64,000 nucleotides of DNA from Halomonas sp. ML-15 (GTDB lineage: Bacteria; Pseudomonadota; Gammaproteobacteria; Pseudomonadales; Halomonadaceae): the NCBI RefSeq assembly GCF_014779595.1, contig NZ_JACXZT010000002.1, positions 248,001 through 312,000 on the forward strand, written 5' to 3'. Below are positions 42,659 through 50,808 of the stretch, piece after piece. Positions within the stretch are counted from its first letter, which is position 1. Each line of letters begins with the position of its first letter. A program made the translations under genes and the position numbers. The notes under the pieces are model-generated. The model was not told where the DNA came from and did no database searches. It was given only the letters and a program-made list of their open reading frames with translations.

Positions 42659-45550
42659 ATGAACGACATCGTAGAGACCGACAAGGAAACCGCCGCGCTC
42701 AAGGTGCCGCCCCACTCGCTGGAAGCCGAACAGTCGGTGCTGGGCGGGCTGATGCTCGACAACCAGGCCTGGGACACCGTCTCGGAGCGGCTGGTGGGCG
42801 GCGACTTCTACCGCTATGAGCATCGGCTGGTGTTCAATGCCATGCAGGGGCTGGCCGAGGGGGGCCACCCGCTGGATGTGGTGACCCTCTCGGAGGCGCT
42901 CGAGAATCGCGACCAGCTGGATACCGTCGGGGGGCTGGCCTATCTTGCCGAGCTGGCGCGCAGTACGCCCTCGGCGAGCAATATTCGCGCCTATGCCGAT
43001 ATCGTGCGCGAGCGGGCGACCCTGAGGAAGCTGATTCAGGCCGCCAGCCAGGTCGCCGAGAGCGCCTTCTCCCCCCAGGGGCGGCCCGCCGACGAGCTGG
43101 TCAACGAGGCCGAGCGGCTGGTGTTTCAGATCAGCGAGGAGCGCCCCAAGAGCGGGGGGCCGATCGGCATGAGCGAGCTGCTGGCCAAGGCGGTGGATCG
43201 CATCGACGAGCTGTTCAACATGCAGGGCGAGATGAGCGGCCTGTCGACCGGCTTTCGCGATCTCGACGACATGACCTCGGGCCTGCAGCCCTCGGACCTG
43301 GTGATCATTGCCGGTCGCCCTTCGATGGGTAAATGCATTATGGCCGGATCACGCTTGGTGGATCCGAGCAGCGGTGCCCTGGTGACCATTGATGAACTGG
43401 TCGCTCGCCAGCAGGCGGACCTGCTGACGCTAAATGACGGCTTTCGCCTCTCCCCCTCTAGCGCTAGCGCTTTCGTTGATGATGGTCATAAGCCGGTCTT
43501 TCGGGTGCGTACCGCGCTTGGGCGCGAGATCTGCACGACCCTGACACACCCCTTCCTAACGGGAGAGGGCTGGCAGCCGTTGGAGCGCCTAGGTGTGGGG
43601 GAGCGTGTTGCCGTGCCACGGCGTCTTCCCGTATTCGGCCAGTTACGGATGCCCGAGCATCAGGTCAAGGTGCTGGCCTACATGCTGGCCGATGGTGGCA
43701 CCACCCAGAGCTGCGCGAAATTCGCCAACAGCGACCCACGGCTGCGCGAGGACTTTAGCGCCGCCGTTCGGGCCTTTCCTGGGCTAGCGTGCCGCTTGGT
43801 GGAGGGCGGCTGGCGTACCCCGACGCTGCGCGTTAGCAGGGAACGCCTGGCACTTGCGCAAGCGCGTCAGGCGTTCGCCAAGGCGCTGCGGCGGTCGCTG
43901 GCGCGGGTGCAGATGACGGGTGAAGCCTTGGCGGGCAGCCTCGGCGTCAGCAAGGCGTCAGTCAGTGCCTGGTGCAACGCCCGGGCGATGCCAGCTGAGG
44001 CGACGTTCGGGCGTCTCTGCGATGAGTTGGGTGTGCCGCCGCAGGAGCTTGACGTGGCCGACTACGCCGATGTGGCAAAGAATAGCACCAACCCGCTGCG
44101 CCGCTTTCTGGAGACGCATGGAGTGTGGGGGCAGCAAGCCCAGCACAAGCGGATCCCGAGCGATGTCTTCCAACTGGAGAGGCCGCGGTTGGCGCTGTTT
44201 CTCAATCGTCTGTTTGCCTGCGACGGCAGTGCTTTCGTGCAGGCCAATGGCCAGGCCAGGATCAGCTATGCGTCCTCGAGTCGTGAGTTGATCCGTGATC
44301 TTCAGCACCTGCTGCTGCGCTTCGGCATCCTCGCCAAGATCCGCGAGAAGGCCAACGCTTACGCGAACCTTGTCTATCCTCCCTGGGAACTGGAGGTGCT
44401 GGATCGTGCAAGTCTCGAGGTCTTTATTGCTGAGATCGGGATCTTTAGCAAAGAGCAGCGCTTGAACGATGTCGCCAGCTGCTTGAGGGACAAGCGCCTT
44501 CACAGCAATCGCGACAGTTTGCCCGCCTCAGTGAATCACTACGTGAAGGCTGCCAAGGGCAGCCGAACCTGGAAACAGCTGTTCGAGGCGGCGGGTAGGC
44601 AACTGCCGGCGGGGGGCAATCTGCATCTCTCCGGGAAGAGTGCGCGCTGCCTGTCGCGTGCTCGAGCAGCTGAGCTGGCTGAGGTGCTTGACGATGGCTA
44701 CTTGGCGAACCTGGCGCACTCGGATCTCTACTGGGATGAGATCGTCGAGATCACCCCGCTGGGGCTGCAGCAGGTATACGACCTGACCGTAGAGGGCACG
44801 CACAACTTTGTCGCCGAGGATATCTGCGTCCACAACACCACCTTCGCGATGAATCTGGTCGAGCACGCGGTGATCTCCAGCGACAAGCCGGTGGTGGTGT
44901 TCTCCATGGAGATGCCCGCCGAGTCGCTGATGCTGCGGATGCTGTCGTCGCTGGGGCGTATCGACCAGACCCGGGTGCGCACCGGCCAGCTCGAGGACGA
45001 GGATTGGCCGCGGCTGACCTCGGCGGTCAACCTGCTCAAGGACAAGCAGCTGTTTATCGACGACACCGCGGCGTTGTCGCCCAACGAGATGCGCTCGCGG
45101 GTGCGGCGCATCGTCCGCGAGCACGGCAATGTCGGGCTGATCATGATCGACTATCTGCAGCTGATGCAGATCCCCGGCTTCTCCGAGAACCGCACCGGTG
45201 AGATCTCCGAGATCTCGCGCTCCCTCAAGGGCTTGGCCAAGGAGTTCAACTGCCCGGTGGTGTCACTGTCGCAGCTCAACCGCTCGCTGGAGCAGCGCCC
45301 CAACAAGCGTCCGGTGATGTCGGATCTGCGCGAGTCAGGGGCCATCGAGCAGGACGCCGACGTGATCGCTTTTGTCTATCGTGACGAGGTCTATAATCCG
45401 GATAACCCCGACAACCAGGGGCTCGCCGAGTTGATCATCGGCAAGCAGCGTAACGGACCGATTGGCACCGTGCATATGGCATTTATCGGCAAGTACACGC
45501 GCTTCGAGGATCTGGCGCCGGACAGCTATGGCCAGCACTTCGGCGAATAG
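42659..45550 (+). CDS. dnaB: Replicative DNA helicase DnaB, intein-containing
   Basis: Hexameric 5'-3' helicase of the replication fork. The 963-residue precursor contains N-extein residues 1-225, an intein (226-726) and C-extein 727-963; splicing would give a 462-residue helicase, normal for the family. The N-extein has PPHSLEAEQSVLGGLMLDN and ends inside Walker A (GRPSMGK). The C-extein resumes TTFAMNLVEHA and carries Walker B (LIMIDYLQLM), FNCPVVSLSQLNR and the Arg-finger region (SDLRESGAIEQDAD). Correct splicing restores GRPSMGKTTFAMN. Located 248 bases after rplI, a conserved neighbour. Confidence 0.96.
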   Translation: MNDIVETDKETAALKVPPHSLEAEQSVLGGLMLDNQAWDTVSERLVGGDFYRYEHRLVFNAMQGLAEGGHPLDVVTLSEALENRDQLDTVGGLAYLAELARSTPSASNIRAYADIVRERATLRKLIQAASQVAESAFSPQGRPADELVNEAERLVFQISEERPKSGGPIGMSELLAKAVDRIDELFNMQGEMSGLSTGFRDLDDMTSGLQPSDLVIIAGRPSMGKCIMAGSRLVDPSSGALVTIDELVARQQADLLTLNDGFRLSPSSASAFVDDGHKPVFRVRTALGREICTTLTHPFLTGEGWQPLERLGVGERVAVPRRLPVFGQLRMPEHQVKVLAYMLADGGTTQSCAKFANSDPRLREDFSAAVRAFPGLACRLVEGGWRTPTLRVSRERLALAQARQAFAKALRRSLARVQMTGEALAGSLGVSKASVSAWCNARAMPAEATFGRLCDELGVPPQELDVADYADVAKNSTNPLRRFLETHGVWGQQAQHKRIPSDVFQLERPRLALFLNRLFACDGSAFVQANGQARISYASSSRELIRDLQHLLLRFGILAKIREKANAYANLVYPPWELEVLDRASLEVFIAEIGIFSKEQRLNDVASCLRDKRLHSNRDSLPASVNHYVKAAKGSRTWKQLFEAAGRQLPAGGNLHLSGKSARCLSRARAAELAEVLDDGYLANLAHSDLYWDEIVEITPLGLQQVYDLTVEGTHNFVAEDICVHNTTFAMNLVEHAVISSDKPVVVFSMEMPAESLMLRMLSSLGRIDQTRVRTGQLEDEDWPRLTSAVNLLKDKQLFIDDTAALSPNEMRSRVRRIVREHGNVGLIMIDYLQLMQIPGFSENRTGEISEISRSLKGLAKEFNCPVVSLSQLNRSLEQRPNKRPVMSDLRESGAIEQDADVIAFVYRDEVYNPDNPDNQGLAELIIGKQRNGPIGTVHMAFIGKYTRFEDLAPDSYGQHFGE
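43334..44836 (+). mobile_element. DnaB intein with LAGLIDADG endonuclease and HTH
   Basis: 501-residue protein intron in the ATP-binding loop. It begins with Cys (CIMAGSRLVDPSSG, block A) and ends VHN before Thr of the C-extein. Block B is EICTTLTHPFL (with TxxH), block F VYDLTVEGTHNFVAED, block G ICVHN. Two endonuclease motifs LAYMLADGGT (precursor about 339-348) and LNRLFACDGSAF (about 514-525) indicate a homing enzyme with acidic residues intact. Between them residues about 405-470 form a Cro/C1-type HTH (GEALAGSLGVSKASVSAWCNARAMP). All splicing residues look intact, so self-splicing is expected. Confidence 0.93.
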
Positions 45551-45633
45551 CCTGGCGAAGGCCTCGCGCCCTTGAGCCGTGGCGCCCAGCCCGTATAATG
45601 CCGAGCCCCACGCAACCCGCAACAGGAGGCCTC

Positions 45634-45927
45634 ATGGCAGGCGGATTTCGACGCGGTAACCGTAAGCGTATTCCCAAGCTGGAAGGGCGCGGCGAGCTCC
45701 AGGAGCTCGAGCGCGAAGGCCCCTTCAAGGAGTGGCTGGGTATGCCCGACCTCTACCGCTACCGGCTGGTGGTCGACGGCGTGACCTACAGCTACCAGAC
45801 CGAGGACTCCGAGGTGCCGGTGGCGGTCGGTGACCGGGTGGTATTCCGCTACAAGGAGACCAAGGCCGGCAACTGGGTTGATCGCAACTCGCTGGGCAAG
45901 GCCATCGATCCTTCCGAATACCAGTAA
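45634..45927 (+). CDS. Conserved hypothetical protein with OB/KOW-like end
   Basis: 97 residues from ATG 45634, which has ACAGGAGG upstream; the frame opens 12 codons earlier without a binding site. A basic, Gly/Arg-rich N-terminus (MAGGFRRGNRKRIPKLEG) is followed by WLGMPDLYRYRLVVDGVTYSY and VPVAVGDRVVFRYKET, reminiscent of small beta-barrel RNA-binding domains. No family name recognised. A nucleic-acid-binding role is only suggested by composition. Confidence 0.7.
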   Translation: MAGGFRRGNRKRIPKLEGRGELQELEREGPFKEWLGMPDLYRYRLVVDGVTYSYQTEDSEVPVAVGDRVVFRYKETKAGNWVDRNSLGKAIDPSEYQ

Positions 45928-46065
45928 GCGCTCTCGCACCAGGAACTTGACGATGTGGACAGGGTCATAGAACTGTCGTCGTAGGGACACGACGCTGTCA
46001 CCGGGTGGCCCCATGCTCACCCCAATTTCCCCCTATTTCGTCGTCTTTTTCAGGGAGCAGCATCC

Positions 46066-46368
46066 ATGGAGTTCGATCATCTCAAGGCCTTCGTGGCCGA
46101 CCACAACAATTTCGAGATTCGTGTCATCAGCCACGCCGGTAGCCGCTACTATCAGGTAGAGCTGGAGGACGTAGAGGGGCAGCGCCACATGCTGTGTCGG
46201 CGCGGCAAGCCGGTGATGTTCCGCGCACTCGACGATATCTACCTAGAGCTCAAGCGCGCCGGCATTCACCGTGCCTATCTGGTGCAGTACGTGGCCCACG
46301 ATGAAATGATCGGGCGAGACGCGCACTATCATGACCCGCTGTCGTCGCGGATGCCGCTGGTGTTTTAA
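46066..46368 (+). CDS. Conserved small protein (DUF6482-like)
   Basis: 100 residues, cytosolic alpha/beta. RYYQVELEDVEGQRHMLCRRGKPVMFRALDDIYLELKRAGIHRAYLVQY resembles the DUF6482 family of small gammaproteobacterial proteins of unknown function, from memory. CAGGGAGCAG precedes the ATG. Convergent with the DCC gene after a 17-base gap. Confidence 0.65.
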   Translation: MEFDHLKAFVADHNNFEIRVISHAGSRYYQVELEDVEGQRHMLCRRGKPVMFRALDDIYLELKRAGIHRAYLVQYVAHDEMIGRDAHYHDPLSSRMPLVF

Positions 46369-46385
46369 GCCCGCAGTATAGCCAC

Positions 46386-46784
46386 TCAGCGCCCCGCGCG
46401 ACGCGCCATCCACCAGCGCCCCAGCCGCACCCGGCGACGGGCGAACCAGCGATACCCCGCATCGAGTATGCCTGCCAGCCCCGGCAGGCAGCTGATCCAT
46501 ACCAGACGGCGGTAGCCGAGCACGGCATACAGCGCGCGGCTGGCATCCATGCCCACGAACCACTGATTCGTCGCATCGCGCAGGTGCAGGCGTCCCATCA
46601 TCGCCTCGAAGCTGCCGTCTACGGCCCCGGCGTCGAAGTCGTCGGCCTGGATATCGATCAGGGTGACCCGGTCGCGACGCGGATGCCGCGCCAGCCACGC
46701 GACTTCTCGCTGGCACAGCGGGCAGTGTCCGTCATGGAACAGCGTGACCGGTGAGCGGGCGGCGAGGGGGCGGTGTCGTGTCAT
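46386..46784 (-). CDS. DCC-type thiol-disulfide oxidoreductase family protein
   Basis: 132 residues from ATG 46784, which overlaps the stop of the upstream photolyase gene (ATGA); the frame runs further upstream but inside that gene. VTLFHDGHCPLCQREVAWLARHP is the DCC family signature (DxxCxxC), a thioredoxin-like motif. The C-terminal half is hydrophobic and basic. Precise substrates of this family (YuxK-like) are unknown. Coupling to a photolyase gene is the notable context. Confidence 0.87.
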   Translation of the reverse strand: MTRHRPLAARSPVTLFHDGHCPLCQREVAWLARHPRRDRVTLIDIQADDFDAGAVDGSFEAMMGRLHLRDATNQWFVGMDASRALYAVLGYRRLVWISCLPGLAGILDAGYRWFARRRVRLGRWWMARRAGR

Positions 46785-48373
46785 CAAGCTGTCTCCTGGT
46801 GGTAGCCGCTGCGGTGTGCCTGGCGTTGAGTGCCGCCGCCGTAGCTCTCCTCGCCGTCGAGACGGGCCAGAAAGGCCTCGGCCTGCTGGCGGATGGCGTT
46901 GCGCTTGGCGTCGTCCATGCGTCGCAATGAGCCGTAGATCAGCGCCATGCGAGGGTTGCTGGCCAGCTGCTCGGTATGTTGCTCGAGAAAGTGCCAGTAG
47001 AGGCTGTTGAGCGGGCAGGCGTGGGTGCCGGTGATCTGCTTGGGGTCGTAGCGGCACTGGCGGCAGTGGTCGGACATGCGATCGATATACTTGCCCGAGG
47101 CGCAGTAGGGCTTGGAGCCCATCAGGCCGCCGTCGGCGTGCAGCACCATGCCCAGGGTATTGGGTAGCTCGACCCACTCGCAGGCGTCGGCGTAGACCGC
47201 CAGGTACCAGTCGCACAGCGCCTCGGGGGCGACGCCGCAGAGCAGGGCGAAATTGCCGGTCACCATCAGCCGCTGGATATGGTGGGCGTAGGCGTTGTCG
47301 CGGGTCATCTCGATGGCCCGCTTGAGGCAGCGGAGGTCGGTGTCGCCGCTCCAGTAGCTGCTCGGCAGCCCGCGCTGGGCGCCTAGGTGATTGTGCGTCT
47401 TGTAGGTGGGCATGCGCGTCCAGTAGAGCCCCCGCACATACTCGCGCCAGCCGAGGATCTGGCGGATAAATCCCTCCACGGCGTTAAGCGGCGCACGCCC
47501 CGCGAGGTACTCCTGCTCGGCCCGCTGACACACCTCCTGCGGCGACAGCAGGCCGAGATTGAGCGGCGGCGCCAGCCGCGAGTGAAACAGCCACGGCTCG
47601 GCATCGCTGATGGCGTCCTGAAAGCGGCCGAAGTCGGGCAACGCATGGGTCAGAAAGTGGTGCAGGTCGGCCAGCGCCTGGCGGCGGGTCACCGGCCAGT
47701 TGAAGCCATCGAGATGACCAAAGTGGTCGGCGAAGTGGTCGGCGACCAGCGCCAGCACCTCGCGGGTCGTGGCATCGTGACGGTGGCGAGGCGGCTCGGG
47801 TGGCTTGGCATCGGCGGCCAGCGGCTGACGGTTGTCGTGGTCGAAGTTCCACTTGCCGCCGGCCGGCTGGTCGCCTTCCATCAGCAGACCGCTGCGGCGG
47901 CGCTGCTGGCGATAGAAGTGCTCCATGCGCAGTGTCTTGCGGCCCTCGGCCCAGTGGGCGAAGTCGTCCGGGGTGGTGAAGAAACGGGTATCTTCATGCA
48001 GCTGCCAGGGCAGGGCGGCATCCCGGCGCGCCTGCATCGACTGCCATAGACGCCACTCGCCGGGGCGCACCACGTGAATGGCGTCGCACCCATAGCGCTT
48101 GGCGAGGCGCTCCGCCTCGGCGATCAGGGTCTGGGCGTTATCGTCATCGTCGAGTCGACTGTAGTGCACCGTGAAACCGCGCTGACGCAACTCATCGGCG
48201 AAGTGGCGCATCGCGGCCAGGATCATGGCGATCTTCTGTGGATGGTGCGGGACGTAGCGGCCTTCGCTGTCGACCTCGCAAAGCGCCACCACGGCGTTCG
48301 AGGGGGCGTCGCACAGCAGCGCGAGGTCGTGGCTAAGCTGGTCGCCGAGCACCAGAAGCAGCGGCTTGGACAT
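46784..48373 (-). CDS. Cryptochrome/photolyase family protein, FeS-type (COG3046)
   Basis: 529 residues. It begins KPLLLVLGDQLSHDLALL and has the COG3046 layout: an N-terminal Rossmann domain, then a helical FAD domain (GFIRQILGWREYVRGLYW, MTRDNAYAHHIQRLMVTGNFALLCG, DWYLAVYADACEWVELPNTLGM). The cysteines CGVAPEALC, DHCRQCRYDP and GTHACPLN fit the 4Fe-4S ligands of the FeS-BCP group, which includes the (6-4) photolyase PhrB of Agrobacterium. Likely repairs UV (6-4) lesions or senses light. Its start lies 12 bases from the palindrome at 48386-48415. Confidence 0.9.
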   Translation of the reverse strand: MSKPLLLVLGDQLSHDLALLCDAPSNAVVALCEVDSEGRYVPHHPQKIAMILAAMRHFADELRQRGFTVHYSRLDDDDNAQTLIAEAERLAKRYGCDAIHVVRPGEWRLWQSMQARRDAALPWQLHEDTRFFTTPDDFAHWAEGRKTLRMEHFYRQQRRRSGLLMEGDQPAGGKWNFDHDNRQPLAADAKPPEPPRHRHDATTREVLALVADHFADHFGHLDGFNWPVTRRQALADLHHFLTHALPDFGRFQDAISDAEPWLFHSRLAPPLNLGLLSPQEVCQRAEQEYLAGRAPLNAVEGFIRQILGWREYVRGLYWTRMPTYKTHNHLGAQRGLPSSYWSGDTDLRCLKRAIEMTRDNAYAHHIQRLMVTGNFALLCGVAPEALCDWYLAVYADACEWVELPNTLGMVLHADGGLMGSKPYCASGKYIDRMSDHCRQCRYDPKQITGTHACPLNSLYWHFLEQHTEQLASNPRMALIYGSLRRMDDAKRNAIRQQAEAFLARLDGEESYGGGTQRQAHRSGYHQETA

Positions 48374-48385
48374 AAATTAACCTGA

Positions 48386-48415
48386 AGTTATACAAATAAT
48401 GTTGATAGTATAACT
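48386..48415. promoter_or_regulatory. Palindrome between photolyase gene and hemH
   Basis: Perfect 8-base arms AGTTATAC (48386-48393) and GTATAACT (48408-48415) separated by 14 AT-rich bases, in an otherwise GC-rich region. It contains TATACT- and GTATAA-type hexamers usable as -10 elements in both directions, so a bound protein would control the photolyase operon and perhaps hemH. It resembles operators of MerR-family light regulators (LitR/CarH), but no such gene is in the window. Confidence 0.6.
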
Positions 48416-48517
48416 CGATTCTTCTCGGCCGTGAGCCGGATGTTAGAATCGCACCACGACTTCGACCCAACTCAGGGCTACTGCGGTAGCGCGGTGACCC
48501 AACAAGGATGCCAACGC

Positions 48518-49591
48518 ATGTCAGCAACTGATGTGGAACTCGACCAGCCGGGCCAGGGCCGGCTGGCCCATGCCGGACCCGACCACCCGCCGGTGACCCG
48601 CGCCAAGATCGGGGTGGTGCTCGCCAACCTGGGCACCCCCGACGCCACCGACTACTGGTCGATGCGCCGTTACCTCAGCGAGTTTCTCTCCGACAAGCGG
48701 GTCGTCGACTACGCCTCCTGGAAGTGGCAGCCGCTGCTGCAGGGCATCATCCTGACCAAGCGTCCGTTCAGTTCCGGCAAGGCGTACCGCAGCATCTGGA
48801 ACGAGGAGAAGAACGAGAGTCCGCTGCTGACCATCACCCGCGACCAGACCGCCAAATTTGCCGCGCGGCTCGAGGCCGAGCTGGGCGACAAGGTGGTGGT
48901 GGACTTCTGTATGCGTTACGGCAACCCCTCCACCGACAGCGTGCTGCGTCGGCTGCAGGCCCAGGGCTGCGAAAAGATCCTGTTTTTCCCGCTCTACCCG
49001 CAGTACGCCTCGCCGACCTCGGCGACGGCTAACGACCAGGCCTTCCGGACCCTGATGAAGCTCAAGTGGCAGCCGGCGATCCGCACTGTGCCGGCCTACT
49101 TCGAGCATCCGGCCTACCTCGATGCGCTGGCGGCCTCGGTCACCGAAACCTACGCCGCCGCCGCATCGCGTCCGGATATCCTGGTGGCCTCCTACCACGG
49201 CGTGCCCAAGCGCTATCTGTTGGAGGGCGACCCCTACCACTGCCAGTGCCAGAAGACCACGCGGCTGCTCAAGGAGCGGCTGGGCTGGGACGATACCCAG
49301 ATCGTGACCGCCTTCCAGTCGCAGTTCGGTCCCGAGGAGTGGGTGGGGCCACAGACCGTCGATCATGTCGCCGAGCTGGCGCGCCAGGGCCACAAGCATA
49401 TCGCAGTGGTCTCGCCGGCCTTCGCCTCCGACTGCGTCGAAACTCTCGAGGAGATCAACGAGGAGATCCGCGACAGCTTCCTGCACGCCGGTGGCGAGCA
49501 CTTCACCTATGTGCCCTGCCTCAACGATCGCGACGACCATATCGAGGCGCTGGCCCAGGTGGCGCTAAACGAACTAGGAGGGTGGGTGTAG
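48518..49591 (+). CDS. hemH: Ferrochelatase
   Basis: Inserts Fe2+ into protoporphyrin IX, the last step of heme synthesis. 357 residues from ATG 48518 (AAGGATG upstream; the frame opens 29 codons earlier). IGVVLANLGTPDATDYWSMRRYLSEFLSDKRV, VDFCMRYGNPS, FFPLYPQYASPT, VASYHGVPKRYLLEGDPYHCQCQKTT (active-site His) and TAFQSQFGPEEWVGP are all family signatures. Divergent from the photolyase gene across the palindrome. Heme demand from two oxidases and c-type cytochromes makes this a fitting neighbour. Confidence 0.96.
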   Translation: MSATDVELDQPGQGRLAHAGPDHPPVTRAKIGVVLANLGTPDATDYWSMRRYLSEFLSDKRVVDYASWKWQPLLQGIILTKRPFSSGKAYRSIWNEEKNESPLLTITRDQTAKFAARLEAELGDKVVVDFCMRYGNPSTDSVLRRLQAQGCEKILFFPLYPQYASPTSATANDQAFRTLMKLKWQPAIRTVPAYFEHPAYLDALAASVTETYAAAASRPDILVASYHGVPKRYLLEGDPYHCQCQKTTRLLKERLGWDDTQIVTAFQSQFGPEEWVGPQTVDHVAELARQGHKHIAVVSPAFASDCVETLEEINEEIRDSFLHAGGEHFTYVPCLNDRDDHIEALAQVALNELGGWV

Positions 49592-49598
49592 GCGGCGC

Positions 49599-50036
49599 CT
49601 AACGCCGCAGGCGCCAGCGGCGCTTCTGCTGCCCCTCGCTGGCCGGGCGGTGGGGTTGCGGCGGGCGCGCCACACGCCCCTGGCCGACGTCCTCGTCGCG
49701 CAGCTCCGGCGGCGAGCCGCGGGTATCGCGGGTGTAGCGCAGGTGCATATGCAGGCCGGTCTTGGCCAGCATATGGCCGGTGACCGGCGCGGTGATAAAC
49801 AGAAACAGGGTGATCAGCAGCTCCTGCACGTGGATGCCCGGCTGTACCACGCTGAAGTAGATCATCGAGGCGACCAGGATGCAGCCGATACCCAGGGTGG
49901 TGCCCTTGGTCGGCCCGTGCAGGCGCATGAAGAAGTCCTTGAACTGCAGCATGCCCAGCGAGCCGACGAAGGCAAACACCCCCCCGGCGATCAACAGCAG
50001 ACCGATCAGCCATTCGAGAAAGACGTAGAACGCCAT
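49599..50036 (-). CDS. phaG: Mrp-type cation/H+ antiporter subunit G (locus 1)
   Basis: 145 residues from ATG 50036; the frame runs on upstream inside the F gene. Three membrane segments and FAFVGSLGMLQFKDFFMRLHGPTKGTTLGIGCIL match MnhG/PhaG. A basic, Pro-rich C-terminal tail of about 40 residues (PPQPHRPASEGQQKRRW) is longer than usual. Last gene of locus 1; its stop lies 7 bases from the convergent hemH stop. Confidence 0.93.
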   Translation of the reverse strand: MAFYVFLEWLIGLLLIAGGVFAFVGSLGMLQFKDFFMRLHGPTKGTTLGIGCILVASMIYFSVVQPGIHVQELLITLFLFITAPVTGHMLAKTGLHMHLRYTRDTRGSPPELRDEDVGQGRVARPPQPHRPASEGQQKRRWRLRR

Positions 50037-50047
50037 GCGATGACTCC

Positions 50048-50317
50048 CTATTCGATGATGTCGCCGCGCAGCAGGTAGCGGCAGATGGCCATGGTGCTGA
50101 CGAAGCCGAGCATGGCAATCAGGATCGCCGCCTCGAAGTAGACCTTGGTGTTGAGCCACAGCCCCAGCAGCACGATCAGGGCGATGGAGTTGACGTACAT
50201 GGTGTCGAGGGCCAGCAGCCGGTCGGGAATGTCCGGCCCGCGGGCCAGGCGCACCACGTTCATGGCCAGGGCGGCGACGATCAGCGCCAGGCTGATCCAC
50301 AGCGCGGTATCTAGCAT
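50048..50317 (-). CDS. phaF: Mrp-type cation/H+ antiporter subunit F (locus 1)
   Basis: 89 residues, three membrane segments. VVRLARGPDIPDRLLALDTMYVNSIALIVLLG is the MnhF/PhaF signature (RGP...DRxxALD). The stop lies 11 bases before the G start, and its own start overlaps the end of E by 7 bases. Confidence 0.95.
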   Translation of the reverse strand: MLDTALWISLALIVAALAMNVVRLARGPDIPDRLLALDTMYVNSIALIVLLGLWLNTKVYFEAAILIAMLGFVSTMAICRYLLRGDIIE

Positions 50318-50808
50318 TCGAAGATCTCCTTCAGCGGCTGTTCATAGCGGGTGCGAATCGCGTCGACCAGCGCCTTTTCGTCGTCGAGGTCGAGTACGTG
50401 GATCAGCAGTGACGAGCGGTCGAGGCGTATGTTGGTCGAGACGGTGCCGGGGGTCAGGGTGATGGTATTGGCCAGCAGCGTAATGGTCAGCGGCTCGCGC
50501 ACCAGCAGCGGGTATTCGACGAAGCCGGGCCGGGGGGCGCGCCCAGGTTTGAGAATCAGGTAGCTGACCTCGAGGTTGGCCTTGAGAATATCCCACAGTA
50601 CCCGGGCGACGAAGCGGCATAGCGTCCAGGGGCGGTGCACGCTGGGCAGCGGCTCCCACAGGCGTCGTGTTAATAGCGGTATACCAACCGCCAGCAGCAA
50701 ACCCAGAAGCAACTGGCCGGGGGCCAGGCTGCGCACCAGCAGCAGCCAGATCACCAGCAGCACCAGCGACAGGGTAGGGGTGGGTAGCAGGCGGCCCAGC
50801 GGCTTCAT
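50311..50808 (-). CDS. phaE: Mrp-type cation/H+ antiporter subunit E (locus 1)
   Basis: 165 residues from ATG 50808, overlapping the D stop (ATGA). Two or three N-terminal membrane segments, then VLWDILKANLEVSYLIL and ITLLANTITLTPGTVSTNI, the MnhE signature (NxITLTPGT). The frame is open further upstream inside D. Confidence 0.95.
   Translation of the reverse strand: MKPLGRLLPTPTLSLVLLVIWLLLVRSLAPGQLLLGLLLAVGIPLLTRRLWEPLPSVHRPWTLCRFVARVLWDILKANLEVSYLILKPGRAPRPGFVEYPLLVREPLTITLLANTITLTPGTVSTNIRLDRSSLLIHVLDLDDEKALVDAIRTRYEQPLKEIFEC

Noticed and set aside
43334-44836. Possibility that the dnaB insertion is an insertion sequence or frameshifted gene
   Set aside because: The frame is continuous and carries intein blocks at both splice junctions, so it is a protein intron rather than a disrupting element.
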